Part shown: one piece after another, positions 12,305 to 24,929 of the stretch | How positions within the stretch are numbered: position 1 is the stretch's first letter | Layout: every line of letters starts with the position of its first letter | DNA from: Cavia porcellus | Lineage: Eukaryota; Chordata; Mammalia; Rodentia; Caviidae | NCBI RefSeq assembly: GCF_034190915.1 | Contig: NW_026947485.1 | Span: 129,701,337 to 129,765,336 of the forward strand | DNA: 64,000 nt | Reading direction: 5' to 3' | Position numbers and translations under genes: made by a program | Notes under the pieces: generated by a model | The model's input: only the letters and a program-made list of their open reading frames with translations | What the model was told of the DNA's origin: nothing | Databases searched by the model: none

Positions 12305-13519
12305 CAAACTGTTTTATAACAGCTTTTTGGGCACCATTATTTTAACACCAGAATGTCAATTGGAAAGTTGTAACACATTCATAAAACTAAACAGTACATA
12401 AATCCTGAAAATATTTTGTAGAAGCAAGTCTATCAATAAATATGGAACAATTTATAGGAAAAAAAAGCAGGTCACAAGATAAGAGGTAAAGTATTAGAAT
12501 ATTTTTATTTAAGAAGATACAAACAAGTCTATCAGCATGCAGAGAAATATGATGAATAATTATTCCTCAGTGGTAAGATTAAAGCAATTTTCATTTCATT
12601 TTCTTTTTTGATTATCTGTATATTCTTATATCTGTAACAAATGGGTATTTTTTCCAACACAAAGAAAACAAACTCCAATTCTGCCTACACCCCATCCTGT
12701 TCACTGAGAAAGTCTAACATTTCAACACACTGTTAAATACAGCTTGTCTTAGCCTAGCTTTGTTATCAGCCTCCCCATTTGACATAATTAGTGGCAAGAT
12801 GACTAATTCTCTTTTGAGATACCTTATCAAAATCTTCACCATCCTTGAAGGCCAACACACAACATGCCTTCTTCACTTCCTCATCTGCCTGCCCAGAAGC
12901 AAAACTTTTCTGTTTTCTTTTACATTTTGTGATCAACAATGTTTATAAATAGCCCCTTAAATAATTGACTTGTGTACTTTTTATCTTAGTAGACTATAAA
13001 TGAAAAGATTTTTTGCCCTTGTTTAATTCATTAAGCGTTTTTCTATCCACCAATCTTTTATTCCCACAACATTAAGAAGAGTCTATATTTACTTAAAGAC
13101 AACTGTGTTATACAAATCAACGCACGTAAGTCTCATACAGTCCTGTGTATGCATTTTATATATGAAAACAATCTCAAAAAGGTTCTGTGACTTAGTGTCA
13201 GATGCTGGTAAAAGTGAAAAATGAGATTTGGTACAACTCTGGTCTTTTCTTTCTATTACAAAAACATGATTTTGTGTTGACCAATGAAGAAGACACAAAC
13301 ACATGAAAGTTCTACTTGAAGGTTTTCTAGGACACTCAGTCTGCTACATAATACCTAGGAGAAAACAAAAAAGCAAAGAATTTTAGAGATGGAAGGGACT
13401 TTAAAGATTATCTAATTTGATCTCTTAAGTTATAGAAGAGAAATACATTGTCTTTCACACACATTTAGTAGCTAAGCTAAGAGTGAAATCCAACTGGAGG
13501 ATAGTAATATCATTAAGAT

Positions 13520-13730
13520 AAGGCCTTTGAAGTGACATGCAATTGTTCAAATCACAGTTTGCTACTTAATGATTGAGTAAACTAAGCCAAATTATAAAGC
13601 TTAATCTTTGCCTTACTTTTTCCAACTTTTAAAAGGAAGATAATAATACCTCATAGTGTTGTGAAAACTACATATTACACTGCATCTTAGAGAGTAAGCA
13701 ATCAGTAAATACTAGATATTCTCTCATCTC
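13520..13730 (+). mobile_element. MIR SINE
   Basis: Contains TTCAAATCACAGTTTGCTAC, GATAATAATACCTCATAGTG and AAGCAATCAGTAAATACTAG, the MIR order from the tRNA part to the 3' end. Confidence 0.8.
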
Positions 13731-14245
13731 CTGTCTTAGTCCAGACTTCTATGCAGGATACTACCCTTTTCTTGTGGATGAGTGTGGAGTGGACATTACA
13801 TTGAAGGCTCAACGTAAGTAATAATAGGTAAGTGTCCACTTATTTATGTGCTAAGTCTTTTTAAAATAATATATGTACAAACACTTTTTGGTACACAAGT
13901 AACATCAATTCAACAAATGTTTATTGAGCCCTTACTATATACCAGTACTAGATGCTGAAAAACAGATATAACTGAAACCTTCACAAGTCCTAAAAGTGGA
14001 CAGAAAGCAAAATATCTCTGAGATCTTTCTATGGGACATGCAAAAGCAAGTACAAAGTTAAATCAATGGAGTGTAATCAGAGCATGTCAGTATTGGAGAT
14101 TAATTGTACATGTATAGTTGTGTCTTTTTGGAGAACAGAGTATTCTTTAAGTTCTATGTCATTTCTAATATTGGTTGTTTGGATTAGATTTTGGTAAACT
14201 CACTAAAATTAGACAGGATTAACATGGTACTTTAAAATGTATAAT

Positions 14246-14340
14246 AGAGCCAGGGATTTAGCTTAGTGGCACAAGCACCTGCCTGACAAGTGTGAGGTTG
14301 TGAGTTTGATCCCTGGTACTCAAAAATAAAAAATAAAATA
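14246..14340 (+). mobile_element. ID SINE
   Basis: AGGGATTTAGCTTAGTGGCA body and GTGAGTTTGATCCCTGG B-box, A-rich tail. Moderately diverged. Confidence 0.9.
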
Positions 14341-14680
14341 TATAATAATTATCATCTGTCTGCAAGCTACAGTAAAGCAGAACAGTTCTACCAATAATTA
14401 GTAAATAATGCCTTCCAAAACATGAATTGGTGCTTATTCACTCTCTCCACATACACACCATGCACACATACACAGAAATGTATTAGTGAAAAGCTGTTCT
14501 TGAAGACAGCTGACATTCTGGACACTAAGAGTCACTAATATGTTGCCACTTTCCACATCTCTTGCTCCCTAGTTTTATTCCCACATACACTACAGGTACT
14601 TAAGGTAGTATGATATGGCCAATAGTAAATGAAGAAAAGAAATTACACTATTTGCATGTAAATATTTCCTGTGATGACTG

Positions 14681-15072
14681 TCTCAGTTACTCTGCTCTCA
14701 TTGCTGAGACAAAATACCAGACATCAAAGTTAAAGAGGGAAAGGTTTTTTTAGCTCATAGTTTATACAGGTTTCAGTCCATAACTGGCTGGCTCCAAGGC
14801 ATGGTGACACACGGCAGAGCTCAACAGTTCATGGGAGCAAAGAGCAAAAGCAAGCAAAGGAAGGAAGGGACAAGCCCCTTTCTGTCACTCATAATATATG
14901 CAGGCTACCCACTCTAAAATGGGTATAGTGGTGACATTCTTAATCCCAGCAGTGGACCATGAATCAATCACAAACTCTAGATTCTCCCACCTCCAAAGTC
15001 TGCCCCCCATGACTGCAGGAGGCTTTGGGGGTACATCTAGACACAAACAGTGATGAACAAACACATTCCTCA
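14681..15072 (-). mobile_element. Solo LTR, ERVL-MaLR type (probable)
   Basis: Reads as the reverse complement of the LTR type at 2390-2716: ATTGCTGAGACAAAATACC, then a GAGGGAAAGGTTTTTTTAGC stretch and GGTTTCAGTCCATAA. No internal genes. Confidence 0.6.
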
Positions 15073-16379
15073 AATTCTTATATCTTTGTTTTGCTTTATA
15101 TTGTCTTCTAAATGTGACACTATTTATCCAATTTTGCCTGAGAGTAAAAAGAATGATTCTATAAGGTTTATTTATGAGAAGAAGTATAGATTGTTGTAAA
15201 AAGAGCCAATAGTTACAGTCAAGTAGGCTGGATTCAAATAGTAACCTCTAACTTGCATAATGTGTGAGAAATTACAATCTCCAAGTTTCAATATAAAATG
15301 ACCACAAAATTTACAACTTTCTTTATTTTCTTTTTAAATCAAGAACTAAATAAAATGAATGTAAATGGCTGATAGTAGACAACTGTGGTAAATAAGTGGT
15401 CGATTTGATTAATCTGGAGAAATCACAAATAAGGAACAGGGATCAAAATAAAATCTCTGTCTAAAATTGTTATATAGAAGTAATCTATATAACAATCTCC
15501 CTAGAAGAATTTCCAAATGGAGAAATAAAGCAAAAAACATATGACTGAAAATGGCAATATTTGGATAGAATACTATAAAACTTTGTTATTTAACCAACCA
15601 GGACTTTAGAAAGACCAATGTGTTGTTCGAAGTATGGCCATACTACTCTCAAAAGGTAGTAAGAAACATGTCTGATGCCTCAGGAGCCTTGAATTGAACC
15701 TGTTGCATTTTACTTTATGTTAGAAAAGCACCAACATCTCTTTTTTTTGGAATAGGCTGTTCTAAGCAAACAAATCAATTGCCTTTTATGCGGGGGAAGG
15801 CGGTTAGTGAATGAAACACAAGGTGGTATGAAATGCTTTCAGGAGGAGCTGCATTGCCCAAGAACCAGAGGTTACTACCTCACATGTTTCGACTCTGAAT
15901 AAATGAGCCCTTTCTTCACCTTATCCCTTTGTTGGAAGCGATTTCAATTCGCAACTATCCTGGTTACCTTAAACCTCCAACCAAAATTCTGAATCTTTTA
16001 TTACTGAGAAACCTGGACCAAAGTGCACTCTTCCTTCGTGAAAGTACTTGCAGATGGTAAAACGTGCATCTCAATCCTAAGCATGAAGTTACAAGGTTAT
16101 CATACCTCATTAGTTCATCGCAGCCACGAAAAAAAAGACCCACTCGTCTCACTTAATTTAGACTGCAGAGGAAACGTTTAATTAATTCCAGCCGAGGAAG
16201 GACCTCCCTACACCCTACCCAATGTTGGTGAAAGTCCTCTTCAGCAGACAGCTGCCGCCCAGCATGGCCCTCCAAAACTACGCAAACAGAGCTCGGAAAA
16301 AGGATGGGAAAGCAGCTCTTGAGACTAGAAGGTGACCAAACCTCGCTAATGGAAGGCTCTTTGATCATTGGCAGACTTG
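15073..16379. other. Non-coding stretch left of the CpG island
   Basis: AT-rich, no repeat or exon that I recognise. Base composition rises towards the CpG island from about 16,150. Confidence 0.5.
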
Positions 16380-16637
16380 GCACAAACCCAGTGACAGTAC
16401 GTCGTGTCTTCGACCTCGCCCTGGTACCCAAGATCGAGTTTCAAGTTAGCACATACTGCCAGTGGAGAAGCCGGTGAGTCGAAATCCGAGAGCCTTCCAG
16501 AGCCACAAGAAGGGTCAAGAGTCACGGGCCTGAGTGGGGACAACTGGTTCAACCCTTGCCGGCTCAGTTCTCGCGGCACCGGACCTCATCTGGCCGGAAA
16601 TACAGGACCCTGGAGTCAACCCAGGAAAACCACTTAC

Positions 16638-16755
16638 CCGTCTCCCACCTCCGGCGCAGGTCCAGCAGGAGCCAGACCTGCCGGGCCAGGGTCAAGCCCG
16701 GCGCCTTTTCAGGACACCCTGGCGACAGCCTCAGAGCGTCACTGACAACCACCCG
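16638..16755 (-). other. KIAA0825: Candidate KIAA0825 first exon (untranslated)
   Basis: On the minus strand a strong donor, GG|GTAAGT, has its GT at 16637-16636 inside the CpG island, about 150 bp from the presumed SLF1 start and pointing away from it. KIAA0825 is the known head-to-head neighbour of SLF1 in mammals. No KIAA0825 coding sequence was recognised in 1-16,637, which would then be its first intron. The 5' end is a guess, and the assignment rests on synteny plus one splice site. Confidence 0.3.
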
Positions 16756-16778
16756 GAAGTGGTTCAACTGCTTCCGGG
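16752..16778. promoter_or_regulatory. Inverted pair of ETS/GABP sites
   Basis: CCCGGAAG at 16752-16759 faces its reverse complement CTTCCGGG at 16771-16778 across 11 bp. CCGGAAGT is the core of GABPA and other ETS factors, common at bidirectional housekeeping promoters. The palindromic layout would suit a head-to-head promoter. Binding is inferred. Confidence 0.6.
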
Positions 16779-16789
16779 ACTGTCGAGCG

Positions 16790-16803
16790 CGCGGCGGGAA
16801 ATT
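16790..16803 (+). promoter_or_regulatory. E2F-like site
   Basis: The string GGCGGGAAAT lies about 12 bp downstream of the ETS pair, in a CG-rich context. It matches the E2F core (GGCGGGAA), which would fit S-phase expression of a replication-stress gene. Motif match only. Confidence 0.45.
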
Positions 16804-16915
16804 ATTTCCCAGAGCCCGGATTAGGGAATCGGCGAGGGTTGCTGCGACAGTCGTCGCTCCCGTCGCAGCCGCTGCTGCCACCCTAGGGAAGCAACACAGA
16901 TCTTTGGCCGGGAAG
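16790..16915 (+). other. SLF1: SLF1 exon 1 (5' untranslated)
   Basis: The 3' border is a good donor, GGAAG|GTAAAG, with intron 1 starting at 16916. The 5' end is not visible and is placed just downstream of the ETS/E2F motifs. Joined to exon 2 it gives GGGAAG before the ATG, a purine at -3, so exon 1 supplies the translation-start context. Confidence 0.65.
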
Positions 16916-19346
16916 GTAAAGAACCTCAGCTCGGACGACCATATGGGGATCTTTTTTCCCCAGGCTGGGCCACCGAGTTTCTGTCCTCCCCGAATTGGAA
17001 GGGACTGGGGCGGACGGCGGGGACACCTGGTTGTCGCGCTTTCTCCAGCCGCCTCCCTTCCCACCTTCCTGGCTCGCTGTGCGCTGGTGGGATGTGATCG
17101 CAGAGCTGGCGCCGAGCCTCCTCCCCGCTTCCAACCAGCGGTGCCACAGCCCGGGCCCACCAGGAGGGCGCCGGGCAGCCAGCGTCCCTGGTTTCCATGG
17201 AAGCGGCTTGGACGCCTTGCCCTCCTCCCTGTGTTCCTGCCGCTGTCCTGGAGTGAGCGTCAGGGAAGGCGTTGGGGATCCCCCGTGCCTGCCTTCCTGG
17301 GACGAAGAACATCATATCGTTCTGTTTTGCTCCAGTAAATTTTTTGGTTAAAAAAAAATGGCAATGAGCATATCTCTAGAGCCACTAGAGGCCTTTCTTT
17401 AAATACAAACTTGCATGCATAAATGTTCCCTGAAGGCAGAGACTGTGTCCCTGGAGATTAGATCTCTGCTGCCTGAAGGCTAGGAGGACAGGGTTGAGTG
17501 CTTATTTGGAGATTTCTTTCACTTTCAAAGCCTCTGACAAAATATTGATAAAAAACTGATTTTCCTTAATACGCTTTCTCTCTCGGTATTTGACCCTGAA
17601 GTTTAGGCTGCTTCCTTTTGTACGCTCCAACCTCGCTTTCTTTTTTCTCTTTGTTTCTTTATTTTTCTTTCTCTTGTTTTTTGACATATGATTGACAGTC
17701 CCCTTCAAAAATTTTTCTCTTGACACATTGGGAACGAAAATTTAACCTGGGTGTATATATGACTGACGTTGCACCTTGTAGACGTTTTGGTTAATATTAA
17801 TCTGTTGGGCCTGAGTTCCTGGAAATATGCTGATGTGCAAGATGTTCATGTTCCTGGAAAGTTTGTCTAATCTATATTACAGGTGTTCGATCCGTAGTTT
17901 GTATAGGAGGAGGAAATTTGATTATTTGTAAGTAAGGTATTAGTTTTATTGAGCCAATTCAGTAACTTGTACATTGTACTGTACAGACAGCCTTCAGTAA
18001 GGTACAAACTTTCATTAGATTTGTTTCCTAAGTAAATATTTTCTTAATGCATTATGACTTCAGTAAAGTTCAGTTATATAACTTAAAATTTTCTTGCTGC
18101 CCTAAAGCAGAAAGCATAGAGAATGTGAGTCTTTAAAGAGGGAGTCAAAATATAGCTACTTTTCATAATCATACTTAAGAACGCTGAAGATTTTATTCCA
18201 GGTATCCATAGGTTTCTCCGATGCCCCAAACACTTTCTTAGTAAAGCAATTGTATGTCTTTATTAATTATACAACATTTTCTTTATTATATGTATCTTGA
18301 TTATAGTCCAAGAGAATCGTTTCACTTTAAATTGTTTTAAATAAAATAAATTCTGTGGAAACTGAATGAAACCTCTTTCACAAAAAGTAAACCAAAGTGT
18401 CACATTATTTATACTGTAACTCTTCTAATTGACTCTTTATGCTCATGGAAAATACACTTGTAAATGTCTTAGGTGCTGTTTCACACCTTATAGGAACATA
18501 GCACTGCTTAAGGCAAAACACCCCTGGAATTTTTAGCTTTTACTTTCTAGCAAAATTACTGTGAAATTAAAAACATTCTATTTTCATATTTTTTCATATG
18601 GAAGAAAAAAAGCTATATGCTTTACTCCAATAATTAATTGATCTGAAATCTGTTTTGAGAGGAAAATATTAGTAGTCTTTGTTTTCCATGAGAAAAATAA
18701 TATGATCCCTTTTAGATTGTTCTTAGAAATGTATTGAAAATTTAGACACTGATAGCTGTTTGAAAATAATTTATATTGTTTAAAGTGTTTTTTAAATTTT
18801 GCTGATCTAAACGTGTTTTCACTTTTGTAGTGGATTCCCTTGGGTGCAGTGTACCTTCTTCTACTAGCTGGAAGTAGAATGCTTTGACAGTTACAGTATG
18901 GCTAGGCATATTAGACTAAATCCTGAAATTTAAGTCAGGTTGGTATTGTAGAAAAGGTGCATCATTTTTGCAGAAACAGGCTTATCTTTGAATTTTGGTT
19001 TCACTGTTTTGCTAGTTACAATATGTATCCATTAGTTAGTTTTTTTATTCTTCGTATTTCTCGGTGTTGGCATCTGTGTTAGAATAAATAGCACTTACAT
19101 TGTGAAGAGGGCAATGCACTGATATATTACAGTATGCGAAATGTGTAGACTACAGTAGCTCATCAATCAAAATTAAACCCAGCTTCTAAGAATTTAATAA
19201 GCCTTAGATTTGTGCTGTTTCTGTTAGGTGGTCCAAAGTCCCTAGGGTACCAAAAAAGATTTAGTGACTAATATAATATCTGGTTTTCAGCCACTCTTTC
19301 CCCAGAAGCTGTTATTTCCTATGCAGTTGCTTCCTTTAAGCTTTTC

Positions 19347-19505
19347 AGCTGGGCATGGTGATATTCACCTATAATCTCAGCAGTTAGGAGGCTGAGGCAG
19401 GAGGATCGATGCAAGTTCAAGTCTAGACTGAACTATAAAGCAAGATTCTGTCTCCCCCCCCACAAACCCCACCCCCCCCCCAAAAAAAAGAAAGGAAAAA
19501 AAAAA
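19347..19505 (+). mobile_element. B1-like SINE
   Basis: Starts AGCTGGGCATGGTGATATTC, has GGAGGCTGAGGCAGGAGGAT, and ends in C-rich and A-rich tracts (about 19,455-19,505) unusual for this family. Confidence 0.9.
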
Positions 19506-20189
19506 TGTCTTCCCACTCAGCTCAGCCTGTTCCCCATACAGTGTCAGATGGCCAGGCTATCCCCTTATGTTCCCTGAATCCCTCATTTCTTCCCTACTAC
19601 AGTCCATTTGCTGCCAGTCCTCCATTTTCTTCCTGAATTTGCCACGAAAGGACTGATGGCTGCTCCTGGCTCTTAATGGTCTTGAGGTGAGACAATCTCT
19701 CAAGTCTCATTGCTGGAGAACTCTATCAAATAATTTATGCATTTATTTGGTATCTTTAAAGAATGGAGCAAGAAGTAGACACCACATCTTTTTTTAAGCA
19801 TCTCAAAGACCACCTGAGTGAAATTAAATCAAGGACTGATTTGACTCCTAGGCCAAGAGGCGCCAGAATTCCTAAAATCTAGCTGCAGGTATAGCATTCA
19901 GAATCAAACTACTCAACCAGTGGGAGCTCTATGACACGTTTCTACCTTTTGCAGTACTGTACTGGTTAAAACAGTTCTAACACTGTTTTTCAATTTTAGC
20001 GGGTATTTTACTTTTCCAGTTAAATTTGGGTGAACTGTGAAAATAATTATCAAGCTCTTGAATTCAAAGCAACAATGTTGATTGCATTCAAGACTTGGTA
20101 TATACTTTTACAGAAGAGGGAAGTTTCAAGTGATCTTCTTTTATTGCTGGAGCAGGTTTAAAAATCAAAACTGTACTATAATAGTGCAA

Positions 20190-20335
20190 ATTGAAGTAGT
20201 GGCTTACACCTATAATCCCTGCACTGGGTAGGCTGAGGCAAGAGGATTGATGTGAGTTAGAGACCTTTCTGAGCTACATAGTGAGTACAAGGCCACTCTG
20301 AACTACATAGTAAGACTCTGACTCAAAAAAGCTCT
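20190..20335 (+). mobile_element. B1-like SINE
   Basis: TAGGCTGAGGCAAGAGGATT plus the tandem GAGCTACATAGTGAGTACAA / GAACTACATAG internal duplication, as in the copies at 3060 and 45,785. Confidence 0.9.
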
Positions 20336-20499
20336 CCCTCCAAAACAATGAAAAACAAGAGACCACCTCAGTTTTCATCATGTTGCTGTAAACCATGAAT
20401 AACCATTGAGTGGCATGGGAACATGCTCATAGTATAATTTTCCATAACAGTTATAACTTTATGTAAATTCTGTTGTATGTAAAACTTGATGATTGTTGT

Positions 20500-21010
20500 A
20501 GTCAGGGTTTTTGCAAGGGAATAGATTTAACACAGGACACATAGTTTATAGGATTATTTTATAATATTCACCCAAGAAGTCAAATGCAGAAGAATGCGGG
20601 AGATGTGTCTACAGACTAGAGACCCCCCAAAAAATCCAGCCAAAGGCCTGGGTCCCATGGAAATGTGCAAGTCCTGCTGAAACCTAGAGCCCATGGCAGT
20701 GTGCTCTACAACTGCAACTGGGAGCCTAGAGCCGGCAACAAATCCTCATGCAAGTCTTTATCAAGGATCTGCACAGGGAAGGCCCAAAGGTCAGGGGTGG
20801 AAGCCAGAAAGTCTTTGCCAGCAGGATAAAGGATCTGTGCCAGCAGGCTGCACTGGAGCAGGAAGTGACACTCAGGATAAGGATGAGAGCTCATGTGAAG
20901 AGAACTGCAGCCATCCTCAGTGACAAGGAGAACCCAAGCTCCTCCGATTATGAGAACAGTCTGAGTTAATATGAGCAAAATTAGCATGACAGACTTCTCC
21001 AGGAGGATCA
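20500..21010. repeat. Unassigned dispersed-repeat-like block
   Basis: A moderately GC-rich 500 bp block opening GTAGTCAGGGTTTTTGCAAG, similar in style to reverse LTR ends. Several short frames overlap but none looks like a protein. Family not identified. Confidence 0.3.
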
Positions 21011-21284
21011 TCAGGCACTATCTTTCCTTCCAGTTTTTTTTTTTTATGCTGTTAGCAACAATCCTCTGGTGGGCCTGCCACACCCAGTGCAGTCAGTGCA
21101 ACAATTTAGCAAGATCTTGTGTCAAAAATAAAATAAAAAGGCACTAGAAGTGTAGCTTAGTCTAAAGTGCCCTGGGTCAATCCCCAGTACTGTTTCCCCC
21201 CAAAAAGAGGAATAGAGGAAGGAGGAAGGAAGGAAATTAAAAGACAAAATAAGAAGCTTTATGTTTTTAAAGTTCCCTTGTTTG

Positions 21285-21415
21285 TTTGTTTTTTGAGGCA
21301 GGCTTGCTCTGTAGTCCATGTTAGCCCTTAACTTGCAATCCTCCTGCCTCTGGGGTTACAGGTATGCTGAGTTACAGGTATGTACCCTACCACACCTAGC
21401 TTCAGAGTTCTTTTT
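21285..21415 (-). mobile_element. B1-like SINE
   Basis: Reverse form: TTTTTTGAGGCAGGCTTGCT, CAATCCTCCTGCCTCTGG, ACCACACCTAGC. A short ID-like relic (CAATCCCCAGTACTG) precedes it at about 21,140-21,200. Confidence 0.85.
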
Positions 21416-23051
21416 ATATATTTGGTAATAAAAGAATGCCAAATAGGAAAGAGTCATCCATACTTTCCTACAGAAACGTCTGTAGGCATCCCTGCCTCTC
21501 TTTCTGCAGCACTTCCCTCTTTTCACCCTAGGCTCTGCTCTTCCTGCTTCCTGTGCAAGACTTTTACGTCCTTGTCTGTGTTCCTTCCTCTGTTTGGCCC
21601 TGAGTTCCTTTTCAGCATGCTCTGATATCACAGTAGTCTTCAGACATGCCCCCAACTATGTATTATAAAGAATTCAAAGACCTTGAAAAGAAGTAAGTAA
21701 TAAAAATGTTCATAATTATGATAGTGTGCGCTCTAGGTTTCTTTGCATTTCTGGCTGGCACCAACTGCCAAAGAATTTCAGGCATCGGGGTAGGTCCATG
21801 TGGAGATTATTTTGGGAAAGTCCACACCACAGAGACAGCTGCTTGTTCTGCATAAAGGCCAGTTCTGGTCACAGTCACTATCTCCTTAGCTATGTGTGTT
21901 ATGTAGTCTAAGGTAAGTACATTTTAAAAAATTATTGTAAAGTTTAAAAATATTAATGTAATAGAGCATTCTAGGAATGCTGCATACAATAAATTTTTTG
22001 ACAAATGATAAAAGCATTTAACAGTCAAAAACAGATGCTTTCCCTTTTCATTCCCCTTTTTTTGGTGTTAGGTTAATAATGTCTGTGTGGCTGCTTCAAA
22101 GATCCTCTGTCCCCAAATAAGATCTAGAAAGTTTTAGTCTCCCACCGGTACAATTATATTCTGGTATATTTACCTTCCTTTTTCTATTAAAAAAACTTTC
22201 TAGAAGTTTGCTCTGCATCCTGCATACCCTAGAACCTACATGCAGCTTTTAAGGATTTTTGATTAGCCAGCTTATTGATGTGTGGTAAGGAGATGTTTAC
22301 AGTGTTGTGTGTGAGTTCATTGGCATGTCAAGCTGTCGTTTATTATGCCCTTAACTTGCAGAGTCAGGAACAACTGTCAAACCAGTAATTTTATAAATAT
22401 AAATAAACCTTTCCATGTACTGTCTGTGTCTTTTTCTACACAGAATTATCACTTCCCTCATGTAACTATATGGATTGGATTTGTGATCTGAGTCATTGGT
22501 TTATCATATGATGTGATATTCAATGTTCCTACTTGCAATATAAACTCTGTTGCTTCAAGTAGGTAATTTTATTATAGAATGCCTGTTCGATTAGTTTAAT
22601 AGAATGTTTTTTAAAAAACAGCTGTTTTGTGCCAACAGCAGGATACACAGTTCTGTGAAAGGTTAAGTAATAGCCCATTGTTTTCCTGATGAACTGTGAA
22701 TAAATATCCTGTATTCTGATCTGTTTTAAAACTTACCCATATTTGTATTAAATTTGGATGAGGCTGGCTTGTTTTTCTGAGTTGTGTTTCTTACTTCCCT
22801 TTCCTCTGCATTAGTTTCAGTTTCATATTTAAACATTACCAAAGAAAAGAAACTGCTTTAAAAAGGCTTCCTGATTTCTCCTTTTTGTATAAGGTTGGTT
22901 CTGTTTTCCATTTTATTGTGAGGTCTTATGCTGACAGCAATTACAGAGGGGATTATTTCCATGATAACTTTCACTATAAAGACAATATGGTTTAAATTGA
23001 AAACTGCTTCTTATACTGATAATTTGATAATTTATATGTCAAATCAAAATA

Positions 23052-23165
23052 TATTACTGGGCGTGGTGGCACCCCGTGTAATTCCAGCACTCAGGAGGCT
23101 GAGGCAAGAGAATCTAGTGAGTTCAAATCCAGCCTGTAAAACACATCAAGAAGCTGTCTCAGAAA
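23052..23165 (+). mobile_element. B1-like SINE
   Basis: CTGGGCGTGGTGGCACCCC and CACTCAGGAGGCTGAGGCAA, ending CTGTCTCAGAAAA. Confidence 0.9.
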
Positions 23166-24099
23166 ACATGTTAAAATGTTACTTTGTTAATAGTAAGCAT
23201 TCAAATCCTAAAATAGCTATTGTTAACATGATTTGAAAAGAATACAATATGATAGATTTTTTTCCTTGTATTTCTGTATAATAGTTGATTCTCAGGAAGC
23301 ATAATAATTTAAGGGACAAAGTTTAAGTAAAGTTTAGGTTGATAATGACACAGCAGGGTTTTTTTTTTATTGCTTTCTTTATATTTTGATTGTCTAACAG
23401 TAGTGTTACTGCATCAATACTTTAGCCAGACAGGGAAAATTTCAGGTTTTTAAAGCCACTCAGACGTCCTTCTTTGGCAGCATTTCCTGAAACAACCTGC
23501 TAAATTACTTTGTGAACTATCACCTACATAAATAAAATACAAGGAGCAGGAAAGTATATATCAGGTTTGAAATTCTTGTTTCCTTTGATAACAATGGCCT
23601 TTGAGAAATAGAGAAACAGTTACTGCATAATATCAAGATGGTGTTCACAGATACATAGAATTTCACTTGTCTAGTGTTTTTGAAAGGACTTACCATTTTT
23701 AAAGAAAATTTCCCAAAGGTTTTACTTAACTAATTCTGTAGAATTAATGAAAGCAGCATTTCCTCCTTGTTAGGAACATGCTGTGTAATCCCTGTGACTT
23801 TATTGTGTTTGTGTGTTCTGAATCAGATGTATTATTATTTCTTTCAGTAGAGTAAATTCTTTGTCAAGTTTTTATGTATTGCTAGGCTAAAATAATGAGT
23901 ATTTTCACCTGACTTATTACATAAGATGTAAATGATTAAAAATATTGGTTAGCTAATGTAAAAAAGTTCTTTATGCACAAAGCTGCTTGTATCTACTAGT
24001 AGTATTTCACGTTTGTGATTCATTCTTTCATAAAGCACCAAGCCTACTGAGTGCTTTTTGTACCAAATCAACCAAATCCTGCAAGCTTTCTTTTTATTT

Positions 24100-24197
24100 T
24101 CTTTTTTTTGTGTGTGGGGGGAAGGGTACCTGGAGTCACTCATGACCTTGCGCTTGCCAGACAGTTGCTTGTGCCACTGAGCTGTATCTTCAGCACC
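24100..24197 (-). mobile_element. ID SINE
   Basis: Reverse ID: CATGACCTTGCGCTTGCC and GCCACTGAGCTGTATCTTCA. Its poly(T) side is T- and G-rich. Confidence 0.85.
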
Positions 24198-24689
24198 TAA
24201 ACCTGCAAGCTTTTGAAAAAACATTTATTTCATGGGAAAGTCCTATCCTTAAAGATTTTTTTATGTTCTATATTTGAATTTAAAGATTTTAAAGGGTTAG
24301 TAACTATTTTTTTCCCTTTTGGAACCAGTTGAGAAAAATCACATATTGAGACCAAAATACCAGCCTTTTTACCAAATAAAAGTTGATTTGAAGATGACTT
24401 TGAGGAGTAGCTTAGGTGTCTTCTCTGTTGTAGTCTCTGGCTCAATCCAGGTAGTACAGGGTGGATACACCTTAATTCCGCTATAAAAAAGGGTGTTAAT
24501 TTGAGGGAAACCAAGCGTGCTTCATCTCCAAGTTCCTCGTAGGAATGCAGATTTCCTTCTTGCCCAGAGTTGTGGTTTAAAAGACCGATGGTGAAACTTT
24601 CTTTCAACTTTTGCCCTAAAATTCTAGCCTTTAAGCATGTGCATGTGTGCACATGTGTTTTAATGTAAGTACCTACACTCATCTACCAG

Positions 24690-24850
24690 TGTCTGTACGA
24701 TTTGGTTCCACGTTCCCCTTGGGTCTTAAAATCTGTGGATGCTCAAGTTCTTTATTTAAAATGCAGCATTGCGTATAGCCTATCTTACATCTTCCTGTGT
24801 ACTTTGAACTATTTTTAAATGTTTTAAAATACTAAACACAGCATAAATGG
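24690..24850 (+). mobile_element. MER2-like DNA transposon fragment (Tigger type)
   Basis: GATTTGGTTCCACGTTCCC, then AAAATCTGTGGATGCTCAAG and the TTATTTAAAATG / ACTTTGAACTATTTTTAAA series, characteristic of MER2. Confidence 0.65.
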
Positions 24851-24929
24851 TATGTAGTTTTTTTGTTTGTGTTTTCCAATATCAAGGACTGAATCCAGGG
24901 CTGTACCCTCAGGCCTATTTTTATTTATT

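Larger units (their letters stand above)
10611..14245. other. Non-coding stretch with ancient repeats
   Basis: No exon recognised. Holds MIR copies at about 11,080-11,230 and 13,520-13,730, a (TA)n run at 12,282-12,304, and an old conserved-repeat phrase at about 13,915-13,975 (CAACAAATGTTTATTGAGCC). The rest is unassigned AT-rich DNA. Confidence 0.5.
16380..17320. promoter_or_regulatory. CpG island, probable bidirectional SLF1/KIAA0825 promoter
   Basis: This is the only GC-rich, CpG-dense stretch of the window, in otherwise AT-rich DNA. It has no TATA box near the expected start. It carries an inverted pair of ETS cores and an E2F-like site near 16,752-16,803, followed by a consensus donor that ends SLF1 exon 1. 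In mammals KIAA0825 and SLF1 are head-to-head neighbours, so one island serving both strands is expected. The overlapping long reading frames here (up to 260 codons) are an effect of few stop codons in GC-rich DNA. Confidence 0.85.

Noticed and set aside
16556..17338. Long overlapping reading frames on both strands of the CpG island (260 and 198 codons)
   Set aside because: GC-rich DNA has few stop codons; frames overlap on opposite strands, cross the exon 1 donor and show no domain.
17502..17726. Lysine/arginine-rich 74-codon minus-strand frame
   Set aside because: Produced by a T/C-rich tract; no family resemblance.
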